From contig NZ_JMME01000007.1 in NCBI RefSeq assembly GCF_000686945.1, forward strand, positions 87,409-151,408: a stretch of DNA of 64,000 nt, given 5' to 3'. Below, piece by piece: positions 7,993 through 15,898 of the stretch; the stretch's first letter is position 1, and every line of letters begins with the position of its first letter. This DNA is from Selenomonas sp. AE3005. Lineage in GTDB: Bacteria > Bacillota > Negativicutes > Selenomonadales > Selenomonadaceae. A program made the position numbers and the translations under genes. The notes beneath the pieces were generated by a model. The model was not told where the DNA came from. It made no database searches and saw only the letters and a list, made by a program, of their open reading frames with translations.

Positions 7993-8119
7993 TCGTTACA
8001 CTCCTAAAAATCCTGCACAAGTTTTACACACCTACAGTATAACACAGCTTATCTATAGCACCACTCCAGCAGGAAAATTTTTTCCCGTGTCGAATTAAAT
8101 AAATGTTAGGGGTGATACC

Positions 8120-8338
8120 ATGAGAGCAGTTGTGCATTGGAAAGGCGGTTCTTCCGTCTCTGTTGATGATATTTTGACCATTCGCTATACCGACAAAGAC
8201 GGGCAGAAGTTTCTGCAAAGCAGTGAATTGAGTTCCTTCCAACTACAGAACATTGACTCCTTTTCCTTCTTCACCAAGAAGGGACTAATGCTGTTTACCG
8301 TGCCGGAAATTCTCTATATTGATTTCCGCGCCAAGTAA
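8120..8338 (+). CDS. Small hypothetical protein
   Basis: Protein of 72 residues with no signal peptide or membrane segment and no motif that I recognise. The pattern of alternating hydrophobic and charged residues suggests a small beta-rich fold. ATG follows TTAGGGGTGATACC, an acceptable ribosome site. It is divergent from the GDT1-family gene and is followed by a strong terminator shared with the tRNA operon. Base composition matches its neighbours, so it is probably a real gene. Confidence 0.6.
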   Translation: MRAVVHWKGGSSVSVDDILTIRYTDKDGQKFLQSSELSSFQLQNIDSFSFFTKKGLMLFTVPEILYIDFRAK

Positions 8339-8361
8339 GGCCTGTATAGCGAAATACAAAA

Positions 8362-8400
8362 AATCCTTGTCAAAGCCGTTGCTATGACAAGGATTTTATT
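8362..8400. terminator. Bidirectional terminator between the small gene and the tRNA operon
   Basis: An 11-bp stem (8362-8372 with 8385-8395) is flanked by T-rich sequence on the plus strand and by TTTTTT on the minus strand. It can stop transcription from both sides. Confidence 0.8.
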
Positions 8401-8407
8401 TTTTAAG

Positions 8408-8483
8408 TGGTGCCTCCGAGCGGAATCGAACCACTGACACGGGGATTTTCAGTCCCCTGCTCTACCAACTGAGCTACAGAGGC
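8408..8483 (-). tRNA. tRNA-Phe(GAA)
   Basis: 76-nt cloverleaf with encoded CCA. Anticodon loop CTGAAAA gives anticodon GAA. The T arm contains GGTTCGATTCC. It is second in a two-tRNA operon. Confidence 0.96.
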
Positions 8484-8486
8484 AAA

Positions 8487-8563
8487 TGGCGACCCGAAGG
8501 GGACTTGAACCCCTGACCTCCGCCGTGACAGGGCGGCATTCTAACCAACTAAACTACCGGGCC
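8487..8563 (-). tRNA. tRNA-Asp(GTC)
   Basis: 77-nt cloverleaf with encoded CCA. Anticodon loop CTGTCAC gives GTC. The 7-bp acceptor stem includes two G-T pairs. It is first in the operon, 3 nt before tRNA-Phe. Confidence 0.96.
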
Positions 8564-8594
8564 ATTTTTGCAAGTGTGTCACTCACAAGACATA

Positions 8595-8623
8595 ATTATA
8601 CGGACATGTCAGGTCATTGTCAA
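8595..8623 (-). promoter_or_regulatory. Consensus promoter of the tRNA-Asp-Phe operon
   Basis: Minus strand TTGACA (8618-8623), a 17-nt spacer and TATAAT (8595-8600): a full consensus sigma-70 promoter, as expected for stable RNA. Confidence 0.88.
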
Positions 8624-8637
8624 TAGTTTTTTTGAAA

Positions 8638-10818
8638 TTATCCGTTGTACCGCAAGCCAAGCATGGTAATATCGTCGGACTGCTCTGCGTTTCCGGCATA
8701 CTGGCGTATAACTGCGTACATCTGCTGCAGTATATCCGTCACCGGCTGCGCTGCCGGCAAGTCGTTCAGAGCAGCCTTTATCCGGGCCTCGGTAAACATT
8801 TTCCGTTGCTCGTTCATTGCCTCCGACACGCCATCGGTATAAACAAACAGCGTATCCTGCGGTTTCAGGTCAAGACTATGCTGTATATAGGGCATTTCCA
8901 TCAGCCCCAGCACACAGTTTGTTGCCATTGACACGAATTCATAATGCCCGTCCTGCCCCAGCAAGGGTGGGCAATGACCGCCGCTGGCATAGGTAAAGTG
9001 ACCGGTCTGTAGGTCCAGAGCGCCGATAAACACGGTGACGAACATGGCGGCATCATTATTGCTGCACAGTTCCTTATTGGCCTCGGTCAGCACGCCGGCC
9101 ATATCTTCGGGATTGTTAATCCGCAGAACACAGTTCTTCAGCACGGACTGTGATTTAGCCATAAACAGGGCCGCCGGTACACCTTTGCCTGACACGTCAG
9201 CCACGGTTATGACCAAATACCGCCCCTGCAGCATGTAAAAATCATAAAAGTCTCCGCCCACATTCTTGGCCGGCTCCATCATTGCGTAAATGTCAAACTC
9301 CGGCTGACAGTCAAAATCAGCAAAATTTCGCGGCAGCATATCCGTCTGAATTTTTGCCGCTACTTTAAGCTCCGTACGGGAACGTTCCTTTTCTGCGGCC
9401 GCTTTGGCCATATTTTCCGTGTATTTTTTCAGTTCATCCGTCATAAAATTGAAGGACGCCGCCAAATTCTCCAGCTCATCGCCGCTGTTCAAGGAAAATT
9501 TCTGGTTAAAATCGCCTTTGGCAATTTCCTTAGCCCCTTCGGCCAGTCTGCGAATGGGTTTTGTAATCCTCTCCGCCAGAAAAGCACTGGCATACATGAG
9601 CAGGAACAGCAGGGGAATCAGCAGCAGTAAGCCCTTTAACAGGATATCAGATATACTGTCGTGCATTGTTTTCTGGAAGGCCTCCATATTCGTCACGACA
9701 TAATCTTTTACCTGTTCCACCGGGTCTATGACCTCTGAAGTCCCCAACAGGACGCCCAGACTCCAGCCGGTGGTCGGCATTGGAGCATACGCCAGATAGT
9801 ATGACTTGTCTGCTATCGTCAACGATACAACGCCGCTTTCGCCGGCAGTCATACTTTTGGCTGTCTCTGCCAGGCCATTCTCTCCGGCCTGTCGAATATC
9901 CCTGGCCTGGCCGTCTACTGACAGCACGCCCGCTTTTTCCGAAGAAAAAATCACCCGGCCGCTGCTGTCCAGAACAAAGCTGTTACTTTTCTGCTGCATG
10001 GCATGTTCCACCAGTGTCTGGTAAATATCCTCAACGGTGTAGCTAATCCCGACCACACCGGCAAAGCCGTCTGCATCATAATAGGGTGCGGCACAGGTTA
10101 TGTCCAGATTACCCTCTGCGCCCCTGTAAACACTGGAAAACACCGGTTTTATAGTATTTTCCCCCTGCTTATACCAAGTGCGTTCACGCGGGTCATAACT
10201 CGCCAGGAACTCCGCCTTGACATGCGCATCCGGAAACACGCTGGCCGGCCCATTATCGTTAGCTGTTAAATCCAAACACAGCAGATAGCCGTTCTTAGAA
10301 CCAGCGTATAACGATGTACTGTAGCCTCTATACGATTTACTCATCGGCAGCAGTACATCGGCAAAATTGGCGGCCAGCCCGCTTTCCGTCTGCACGGCAG
10401 GCGTTATCCCCTGCTGCAGCAAGGCCGAACTATAGTGGATATAGGGCATGCCAAATAATATGTCCTGTTCCCCACGCGTATCCGGCAGCTGACGCGGCAG
10501 GTATTTCTCGGGAGCAGTCAGGATTAAGTGCATGGCATCGGCCATGTATTCCACATCTTCCTGCACTATCAATAATTCCCTGTCCAAATGCCGGGCCTGG
10601 GTTATTGTTATATCCTTCAATCTTTCCTTGGCCAGATTTTCTGTATAAGCGCCCAACGAGTCGGACAAAAAATTTTCCAGGGCTTTACTTTCCTGGGCTG
10701 TAGACTGCTGCGTCCGGCTCATGCCGTAAAGTGCCACACCACCCACAGCCAGTAATGTAGCCAGCACCCCAGCGAGCATAATAAACAGGACCTTCCTGCG
10801 AATTGATAGCTTGACCAT
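8638..10818 (-). CDS. Membrane sensor with HAMP and SpoIIE/RsbU-type PP2C phosphatase domain
   Basis: Protein of 726 residues. A first membrane helix (about 9-31) leads to an extracytoplasmic sensor region of about 340 residues that resembles a double-Cache fold. A second helix (about 395-415), a HAMP linker (ITKPIRRLAEGAKEIAKGDF) and a PP2C-like serine phosphatase follow. The phosphatase shows GGDFYDFY and VSGKGVPAALFM, which hold metal-binding aspartates. Such proteins dephosphorylate anti-sigma antagonists in partner-switching pathways. No RsbV/RsbW gene lies nearby, so the target is unknown. ATG at 10818 is preferred over GTG at 10830 because the GGGGAAAG ribosome site lies between them. 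Confidence 0.88.
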   Translation of the reverse strand: MVKLSIRRKVLFIMLAGVLATLLAVGGVALYGMSRTQQSTAQESKALENFLSDSLGAYTENLAKERLKDITITQARHLDRELLIVQEDVEYMADAMHLILTAPEKYLPRQLPDTRGEQDILFGMPYIHYSSALLQQGITPAVQTESGLAANFADVLLPMSKSYRGYSTSLYAGSKNGYLLCLDLTANDNGPASVFPDAHVKAEFLASYDPRERTWYKQGENTIKPVFSSVYRGAEGNLDITCAAPYYDADGFAGVVGISYTVEDIYQTLVEHAMQQKSNSFVLDSSGRVIFSSEKAGVLSVDGQARDIRQAGENGLAETAKSMTAGESGVVSLTIADKSYYLAYAPMPTTGWSLGVLLGTSEVIDPVEQVKDYVVTNMEAFQKTMHDSISDILLKGLLLLIPLLFLLMYASAFLAERITKPIRRLAEGAKEIAKGDFNQKFSLNSGDELENLAASFNFMTDELKKYTENMAKAAAEKERSRTELKVAAKIQTDMLPRNFADFDCQPEFDIYAMMEPAKNVGGDFYDFYMLQGRYLVITVADVSGKGVPAALFMAKSQSVLKNCVLRINNPEDMAGVLTEANKELCSNNDAAMFVTVFIGALDLQTGHFTYASGGHCPPLLGQDGHYEFVSMATNCVLGLMEMPYIQHSLDLKPQDTLFVYTDGVSEAMNEQRKMFTEARIKAALNDLPAAQPVTDILQQMYAVIRQYAGNAEQSDDITMLGLRYNG

Positions 10819-10900
10819 TTCTTTCCCCACATTTTCAATATAATTCCTTATAACTTAATTTAATTATATGAAAAAGCGTGCTAAGCTGCAACTTCAGAAA

Positions 10901-10936
10901 AAAAACTGGTGCCATCACAAAATGACACCAGTTTTT
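10901..10936 (-). terminator. Terminator of the TSCPD gene
   Basis: An 11-bp stem (10901-10911 with 10926-10936) is followed by T8 on the minus strand, just after the stop at 10955. Confidence 0.8.
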
Positions 10937-10954
10937 CTGTCTATGAGTTATTAT

Positions 10955-11221
10955 TTACGCGACACCAGCGCTGTTCAAAGCCTCAGTCAGGGCAATGGAC
11001 AGCTGGTCAGCACAGGAAGTACCGCGGCCGCGGCAGTCATTGCCGCGCAGCATGTCGGCAATCTTTTGGGGTTCTGCCCCTTCTACCAGCTTGCCGATAG
11101 CCTGCAGATTACCGGGACAGCCGCCCATAAACTGCACGTTGTGCAATTTACCGGCATCATCAATACTAAAGGTTATCTGCTTAGCGCAAACACCCTGGGG
11201 TGCAAAGGAATACTCTTTCAC
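10955..11221 (-). CDS. TSCPD-domain protein (TIGR03905-like)
   Basis: Small protein of 88 residues of the TSCPD family found alone in Firmicutes and fused to some class II ribonucleotide reductases. The motif GTSCADQL and conserved cysteines (Cys12, and those in GGCPGN and NDCRG) suggest metal binding. Start is GTG after GAGGATAAGAGTA. The biochemical role of stand-alone members is not established. A MITE-like repeat lies upstream, between this gene and the next. Confidence 0.82.
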   Translation of the reverse strand: MKEYSFAPQGVCAKQITFSIDDAGKLHNVQFMGGCPGNLQAIGKLVEGAEPQKIADMLRGNDCRGRGTSCADQLSIALTEALNSAGVA

Positions 11222-11308
11222 TACTCTTATCCTCGCTTTCTTGACGGAAAAGATTTATCTGCCGGGGCAGCGCCTGCCAGCAGCACACCCCGGGCCGATA
11301 ATATTTAT

Positions 11309-11447
11309 TATAACGCCGTTGTTCCAGTTTTGCCATAGGCAAAACTTCCTCTTGGCGTTTCAACGAGGCGGGAGATATGCTCGCCGCCTGTTTTGGTATT
11401 CGTGCCCCCACCTGCTGAGGTAGGGGACATTTTCTTGCCTCGTTATA
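11309..11447 (-). repeat. MITE-like intergenic repeat, copy A (139 bp)
   Basis: The ends read TATAACG and CGTTATA. Read on the minus strand it is nearly the same sequence as 29623-29752, apart from two indels. This copy has an extra segment of about 32 nt, holding its own hairpin, near the TATAACGAGG end, and lacks the 24-nt segment of copy B. It contains the dyad GTTTTGCC-TAT-GGCAAAAC and a GC-rich dyad around 11372-11393. There is no coding capacity. It lies in the 295-base gap between the TSCPD gene and the TPR gene. Confidence 0.85.
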
Positions 11448-11516
11448 CCAGGCAAAGGAAAAAATATCCTGTGCGCAAGTCACAATTTGAACCTCTGCAG
11501 CTGCTGGCAAGGATTA

Positions 11517-12554
11517 TTATCCCTTAGACGCCTGACGGATAACGTCAATCAATACATCGGAAACGACTTTTTCCCAGTTGATGGCGTCCTTCCCACTGCT
11601 GGGACGCTTGCTGCCGCCATTGCTGGGAATATGGTGTCTGCCTTCACGCTGGGCAGCAGGATAGGCATGGCGTCTGGCACGCTGCATGGCAGCCTCTATC
11701 TCTGCATCGTTACGGCCGGAGGCCTCCCAGGCTGTTTTTAATTCTTCATAGGCCAGCGTCCACTGCTCCCGGTCTGAGTAAATCAGCCCCCGATAGTAAT
11801 AGGCACGCCATACGGGATAGATATTATCATTGTGCGGCGTTGCACTGGCAGCGTCAAAATCTTCCAGCGCCTCGGTGTCCATATTGCGCTCGTAATAGGC
11901 CCGGCCGCGCAGGTAATAAGCATAAGCCCGTGGGCTGTCCTTTACCTTGGTATCTGAGATAACCTTGTTCAGCTCGAAGATGGCACGGCGCTGTTCGCCC
12001 TGCTGAATATAGGTAGCGCAGCGGTCAAAAACATCCTGCAGGGAATACTGGGACTCCAGTTTCTCTTCCAGGTCCTTTTTCTCCTGCCCCTGTGCTTTCC
12101 GGTATTTTCCGAGCAGTTCCTCGTTTTGCTTTTTGAGCGCGTCACGCTCCTGCTGGAGTTTTTCCAGTTCTTTACGGTTGTCCATCATCGCTTTGAGGTC
12201 GATTTTATCCGTGTCAACCTCACAAGTCAGTGTAACCGTGTATTTCCATACACCTGCGGACAGTTCCGGTACAGCCTGTTCCTGTAAAACCTTCATCACC
12301 GCCCCGGAAATGACCTTGATATCATCAGCCGTCAGCTGCATGTTCTGCGTCCGTGAGTAGCTTTCCACATATACCCCGGCTTTTTCCACAGCTGAGCGCA
12401 TAGCCTCCTGCCTGGCTGCATCCTTGGCAATTTTCGGCGAGTCATTCTCTCCCATGACATATACACCTGTAGCGGTTATCTGTTGGGGGGCAGCCATACA
12501 TACACCAGACAGCAGACAGGAAATTACAAGCAGGATTCCCCATATCTTTCTCAT
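11517..12554 (-). CDS. Secreted protein with FlgT/LPP20-like N-domain, coiled coil and TPR repeats
   Basis: Protein of 345 residues. It has a signal peptide (about 1-22), a domain with the ATGVYVMGEND...AKDAARQEAMRSAVEKAG pattern seen in LPP20/FlgT N-terminal domains (about 25-115), a coiled coil (about 122-165) and two to three TPR-like repeats (about 170-285). The C-terminus is basic and low-complexity. The role is unknown; envelope scaffolding is an inference. ATG at 12554 follows AAGGTGG and was preferred over GTG at 12563. The domain mix is not one I know as a named family. Confidence 0.7.
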   Translation of the reverse strand: MRKIWGILLVISCLLSGVCMAAPQQITATGVYVMGENDSPKIAKDAARQEAMRSAVEKAGVYVESYSRTQNMQLTADDIKVISGAVMKVLQEQAVPELSAGVWKYTVTLTCEVDTDKIDLKAMMDNRKELEKLQQERDALKKQNEELLGKYRKAQGQEKKDLEEKLESQYSLQDVFDRCATYIQQGEQRRAIFELNKVISDTKVKDSPRAYAYYLRGRAYYERNMDTEALEDFDAASATPHNDNIYPVWRAYYYRGLIYSDREQWTLAYEELKTAWEASGRNDAEIEAAMQRARRHAYPAAQREGRHHIPSNGGSKRPSSGKDAINWEKVVSDVLIDVIRQASKG

Positions 12555-12659
12555 AACTTCCACCTTCCCCTTAATTCATATTACTTCCTATTATACTTTA
12601 TATTTTAAAGCAAAATACGGCCTTTGTCATTATAACTGGGTTAAAAATGCAAAAATGCC

Positions 12660-14060
12660 CTAGTCATTGTAAGTCGGAATGGGCTTTTTCGTCAGCGTAT
12701 TCGTAACCCAGGCAAAATGTGCCTTCAGATAACGCCCGACCTGCTCACCGATGTATTTTTTGCCGTAGTAATCAGGGTGCAGGCCATCCGTAGTGTAGGT
12801 GTCGCGCAGATTGCCCATACTGTCGGTCAGAGCACTGGCCACATCTACAAAGAAAGGCTGCTGTTTCACCCAGTCGTTGATGTACTTCTGATGTGTCTGC
12901 CAGTCATAAGGCGGCTGTTCGATATGCGCACGGCTGACCATCAGCGGTGAGTTTATCGGCGTCACTGTCAGGAACACCACGATAATCCCGTAGGCGTCAC
13001 ATTTGGCCTTGATGGCTTTGAGATTTTCCACCGTCTGCCAGCCGGTAGTACCCAGGCGGTAGTCATTAACGCCGCCCATCACCACCAGCACCCGGGGTGA
13101 AAAGGGCAGTACGTCGCGTTCAAACCGCTCCAGCATGGCCTCGGTAGTATTGCCGCTATAGCCCAGATTCTTCACCGGTACCTGACAATAAGACTCCCAG
13201 TCATAAAGCAGATACCCCGGCGATACCGACATGGCCCCGCCGCCATGGGTAATGCTGTCACCCAGTGCAGCCAGCGGTGTTTTATCGCCTTTGATGGTAA
13301 AATAGCTTTTCTCCGACCAACCACCCAAAGGACTGCCATCTTTATTCAAGGCACGCACACGCCAAAAATATCTGCCCGGCACAGTGTAGCCGCCGTCCTC
13401 ATAAACATCATACTCACCGCCCTGCAGAGTGCGGATAAGTTTTTCCTCACTGCCGGTTACCTGATATACCTGCACTTCGTGCTGCTTGGCCTTGCCATAA
13501 GGCACCCAGGAAAACACCGGATACAGGGGGAAGTAATCCATCCGCTCAAACTGCGTAGTGGGTTTGGGCGCATTAACGTTCACCTTACTGTCCGTAACCG
13601 GGCGTGGCTTGGAAAAATAATGATTTCCCAAGGGGCGGCCATTGTAATCAAGCGGACATACTTTCCAGTAAAAAGCCTTGGCCTCGGCCTCGAAACGGCT
13701 TAAATCCACGGTCAGGCCATTGGTAAATACATAATCATAAGTCTGAACGATATTTTCCTTGCTGTCCTCAGCTGATTTAAGTATCACCACCTGATAGCGA
13801 ACCGCACTGGGGATTTCCTTCCAGGAAAGCTGGACGTTTCTTATTCTGTCCATAGCATTCTCCTTGACAGAGCTGACAGTCGCGGCAGGTTTCTGCTCCG
13901 CCGCAGCCGGTTTGGCCGTATTTGTCACGGCCGGCTGGCCAATCTTTATCCGCACCGAATCGCTGTTTTGCGCCGCACCACAGGTAACATTCATATTAAG
14001 CAGCAGTCCGGCTGTCAGCGAGATACCGCCAGCTAACAGCCATCCCTTTATTTTTTGCAT
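12660..14060 (-). CDS. Secreted SGNH/GDSL-family hydrolase with fibronectin-type repeats
   Basis: Protein of 466 residues with a signal peptide (about 1-29), two FnIII-like beta domains (about 65-250), then an SGNH hydrolase domain. Block I is GDSITHGG (catalytic Ser), block III is GGVND and block V is DGLHPDYYG (catalytic Asp and His). Such enzymes remove acyl or acetyl groups from polysaccharides, peptidoglycan or lipids; the substrate cannot be read from sequence. The ATG follows AAGGAG. No clear terminator was found downstream. Confidence 0.88.
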   Translation of the reverse strand: MQKIKGWLLAGGISLTAGLLLNMNVTCGAAQNSDSVRIKIGQPAVTNTAKPAAAEQKPAATVSSVKENAMDRIRNVQLSWKEIPSAVRYQVVILKSAEDSKENIVQTYDYVFTNGLTVDLSRFEAEAKAFYWKVCPLDYNGRPLGNHYFSKPRPVTDSKVNVNAPKPTTQFERMDYFPLYPVFSWVPYGKAKQHEVQVYQVTGSEEKLIRTLQGGEYDVYEDGGYTVPGRYFWRVRALNKDGSPLGGWSEKSYFTIKGDKTPLAALGDSITHGGGAMSVSPGYLLYDWESYCQVPVKNLGYSGNTTEAMLERFERDVLPFSPRVLVVMGGVNDYRLGTTGWQTVENLKAIKAKCDAYGIIVVFLTVTPINSPLMVSRAHIEQPPYDWQTHQKYINDWVKQQPFFVDVASALTDSMGNLRDTYTTDGLHPDYYGKKYIGEQVGRYLKAHFAWVTNTLTKKPIPTYND

Positions 14061-14155
14061 AAGTAAATAACTCCTTATTGGTCTTCAGTAATACCATCTA
14101 ATTATAGCATTTCCCTGTCTAAAAATCATCTACAGCAATTATTTTCTTTCAGGGG

Positions 14156-14184
14156 TTGCTACAGGTGTCAAGACAGTGTATAAT
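14156..14184 (+). promoter_or_regulatory. Promoter with a candidate NiaR operator in front of the NiaP-like gene
   Basis: The -35 is TTGCTA (14156-14161), the spacer is 17 nt and the -10 is TATAAT (14179-14184). The spacer (14160-14180) holds an interrupted dyad with core TGTC-AA-GACA flanked by ACAGG and GTGTA. This resembles NiaR (niacin-responsive repressor) sites as I recall them. It would block polymerase directly. Confidence 0.5.
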
Positions 14185-14244
14185 GCAAATTGTTATTTTC
14201 ATTGTCATGACAGTTGTCGCATTTGTAGAAAAGAGGTTTATCAC

Positions 14245-15588
14245 ATGATTTTACAGCGCTTGGAATCCCTGCCTGTGGGTTCCTTTCATTACAAGCTGCT
14301 CATTCTTACAGGATTGGGCTGGCTGTTTGACTCGATGGACACAGGGCTTATCGCCTTTGTTCTGCCGGTGCTGGCCAAAGAGTGGAGTCTTAGCCCGGCG
14401 CAGGTAGGCTGGATTGGTTCCATCGGCCTTATCGGCATGGCACTGGGTGCGGTACTGGCCGGCACCCTGGCTGACCGTATCGGCCGCAAAAAAGTTTTCT
14501 CCATCACCGTCCTGCTTTACAGCCTGTCCACGGGCATGTGTGCCCTGGCCTGGAGCTATGAATCCCTGCTGGTCTTCCGCTTTCTCGTTGGCTTTGGCCT
14601 GGGCGGTGAACTGCCGGTAGCGGCCACCCTCATGAGTGAGTATGCGCCGTCACACCTGCGCGGCCGTTTCATCGTCCTGTTGGAAAGTTTCTGGGGCGTA
14701 GGCTGGCTGGTGGCTGCCTGCATTTCCTATCTGGTTATTCCCGTCTTTGGCTGGCAGATTGCGTTTGTCATCGGCACCCTGCCTGCCCTCTACGTATTCC
14801 TGATTCGCCTGCACATGCCGGAATCCATCCGCTATCTGCTGACGAAGAACCGTATCAAAGAGGCCCAGGACGTAATCCTGCTGCTCGAAAAGAAACTCGG
14901 TGTAAAAAGCCAGCCCTTTACCGGTATGACTGACATGTCAGCCATCAAACGTGAGCAGGAAACCGCCCCGAAATTTACAGCCCTCTGGAGCAAGCCCTTC
15001 CGCACGCGTACAGCCATGCTGTGGCTGGCCTGGTTCGGTATTGTATTCAGCTACTACGGCATCTTTATGTGGCTGCCTTCCATCGTCTATGCTCAGGGCT
15101 TTGCTGTCGTCAAGACCTTTGAGTACGTACTGATTATGACGCTTGCCCAGCTCCCCGGCTATTATGCCGCCGCCTGGCTCGTTGACGTCATCGGCCGCAA
15201 GTACACCCTGTCCCTGTTCCTGCTCCTGTCCGGTGTCTGCAGTTTCTTCTTCGGCAATGCTGCCACGCCGGAAACACTGCTGGCCTGGGGCGCAGCCATG
15301 AGTTTCTTCAACCTGGGTGCCTGGGGGGTTATCTACACCTACACGCCTGAACAATACCCGACGCAAATTCGTGCTTTAGGCAGTGGCTGGGCTGCCGGCT
15401 TTGGCCGTATCGGCGGCATGCTGGCCCCCATGCTCGTAGGTGTAATGCTCGGCAATGCCTTTGGCATGAACACCATCTTCCTGATGTTCGCCTCCGTATT
15501 TGTCATCATCTCCGCCGTAGTCATCCTGCTCGGCAAAGAAAGCAAAAAGAAAACCTTAGAAGAATTAGAAGTAGTTTTAGAAAACTGA
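14245..15588 (+). CDS. MFS transporter, NiaP-like (probable niacin/nicotinate:H+ symporter)
   Basis: Twelve-helix major facilitator of 447 residues. The N-terminus (RLESLPVGSFHYKLL, then GWLFDSMDTG) and the loop 2-3 motif GTLADRIGRKKVF match the metabolite:H+ symporter group that includes the niacin importer NiaP (B. subtilis YceI type). Related aromatic-acid transporters are the main alternative. The start is ATG at 14245 after AGAGG; the frame is open further upstream but without a ribosome site. A NiaR-like operator in its promoter supports niacin uptake. It is a single-gene unit followed by a long hairpin terminator. Confidence 0.72.
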   Translation: MILQRLESLPVGSFHYKLLILTGLGWLFDSMDTGLIAFVLPVLAKEWSLSPAQVGWIGSIGLIGMALGAVLAGTLADRIGRKKVFSITVLLYSLSTGMCALAWSYESLLVFRFLVGFGLGGELPVAATLMSEYAPSHLRGRFIVLLESFWGVGWLVAACISYLVIPVFGWQIAFVIGTLPALYVFLIRLHMPESIRYLLTKNRIKEAQDVILLLEKKLGVKSQPFTGMTDMSAIKREQETAPKFTALWSKPFRTRTAMLWLAWFGIVFSYYGIFMWLPSIVYAQGFAVVKTFEYVLIMTLAQLPGYYAAAWLVDVIGRKYTLSLFLLLSGVCSFFFGNAATPETLLAWGAAMSFFNLGAWGVIYTYTPEQYPTQIRALGSGWAAGFGRIGGMLAPMLVGVMLGNAFGMNTIFLMFASVFVIISAVVILLGKESKKKTLEELEVVLEN

Positions 15589-15598
15589 TATTGTATAA

Positions 15599-15756
15599 TT
15601 AACTTCACTGGCTCGAGGATACTTGTTCCCAAGCATTTTACACACCCCGCGTGTACCAGCGCAGGGTTAAGCACGCATTAACTTCACCGGCATGAGGATA
15701 CTTGTTCCTAAGCGTTTTACACGCTCCGCGCGTACTAGCGCAGGAATAAGTATCCT
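15599..15756 (+). repeat. Two tandem 79-bp imperfect repeats
   Basis: Copy 1 (15599-15677) and copy 2 (15678-15756) align with no gap in their first 65 or so bases and diverge at the 3' end. Both contain GAGGATACTTGTTCC and GCGTAC/GTGTAC-type segments. Only copy 2 keeps the complementary arm that forms the long terminator. This fills most of the 310-base gap before the lactate permease. Confidence 0.8.
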
Positions 15757-15770
15757 CATGCCGGTGTTTT
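15685..15770 (+). terminator. Long hairpin terminator after the NiaP-like gene
   Basis: Arms 15685-15709 and 15742-15766 pair over 25 bp with a single mismatch (24 of 25) around a 32-nt loop, and are followed by TTTT. The stem is unusually long for a terminator. Confidence 0.75.
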
Positions 15771-15813
15771 CTATACTATCTTTGCACGCGCTGGTATTTC
15801 TTTTTTTCAACCA

Positions 15814-15843
15814 TTGACAATTTTTAGTACCTGCTTATATAAT
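15814..15843 (+). promoter_or_regulatory. Promoter of the lactate permease gene
   Basis: TTGACA (15814-15819), an 18-nt spacer and TATAAT (15838-15843), about 55 nt before the start codon. Confidence 0.78.
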
Positions 15844-15898
15844 GAAGTATCTTATTCATATATTTTTCATGGTCTTATAAAGAAAGGACTTGGTTTTT

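Noticed and set aside
8379..8392. Another operator-like sequence GTTGCTATGACAAG
   Set aside because: The right half-site does not match, and it lies in the loop and arm of a terminator.
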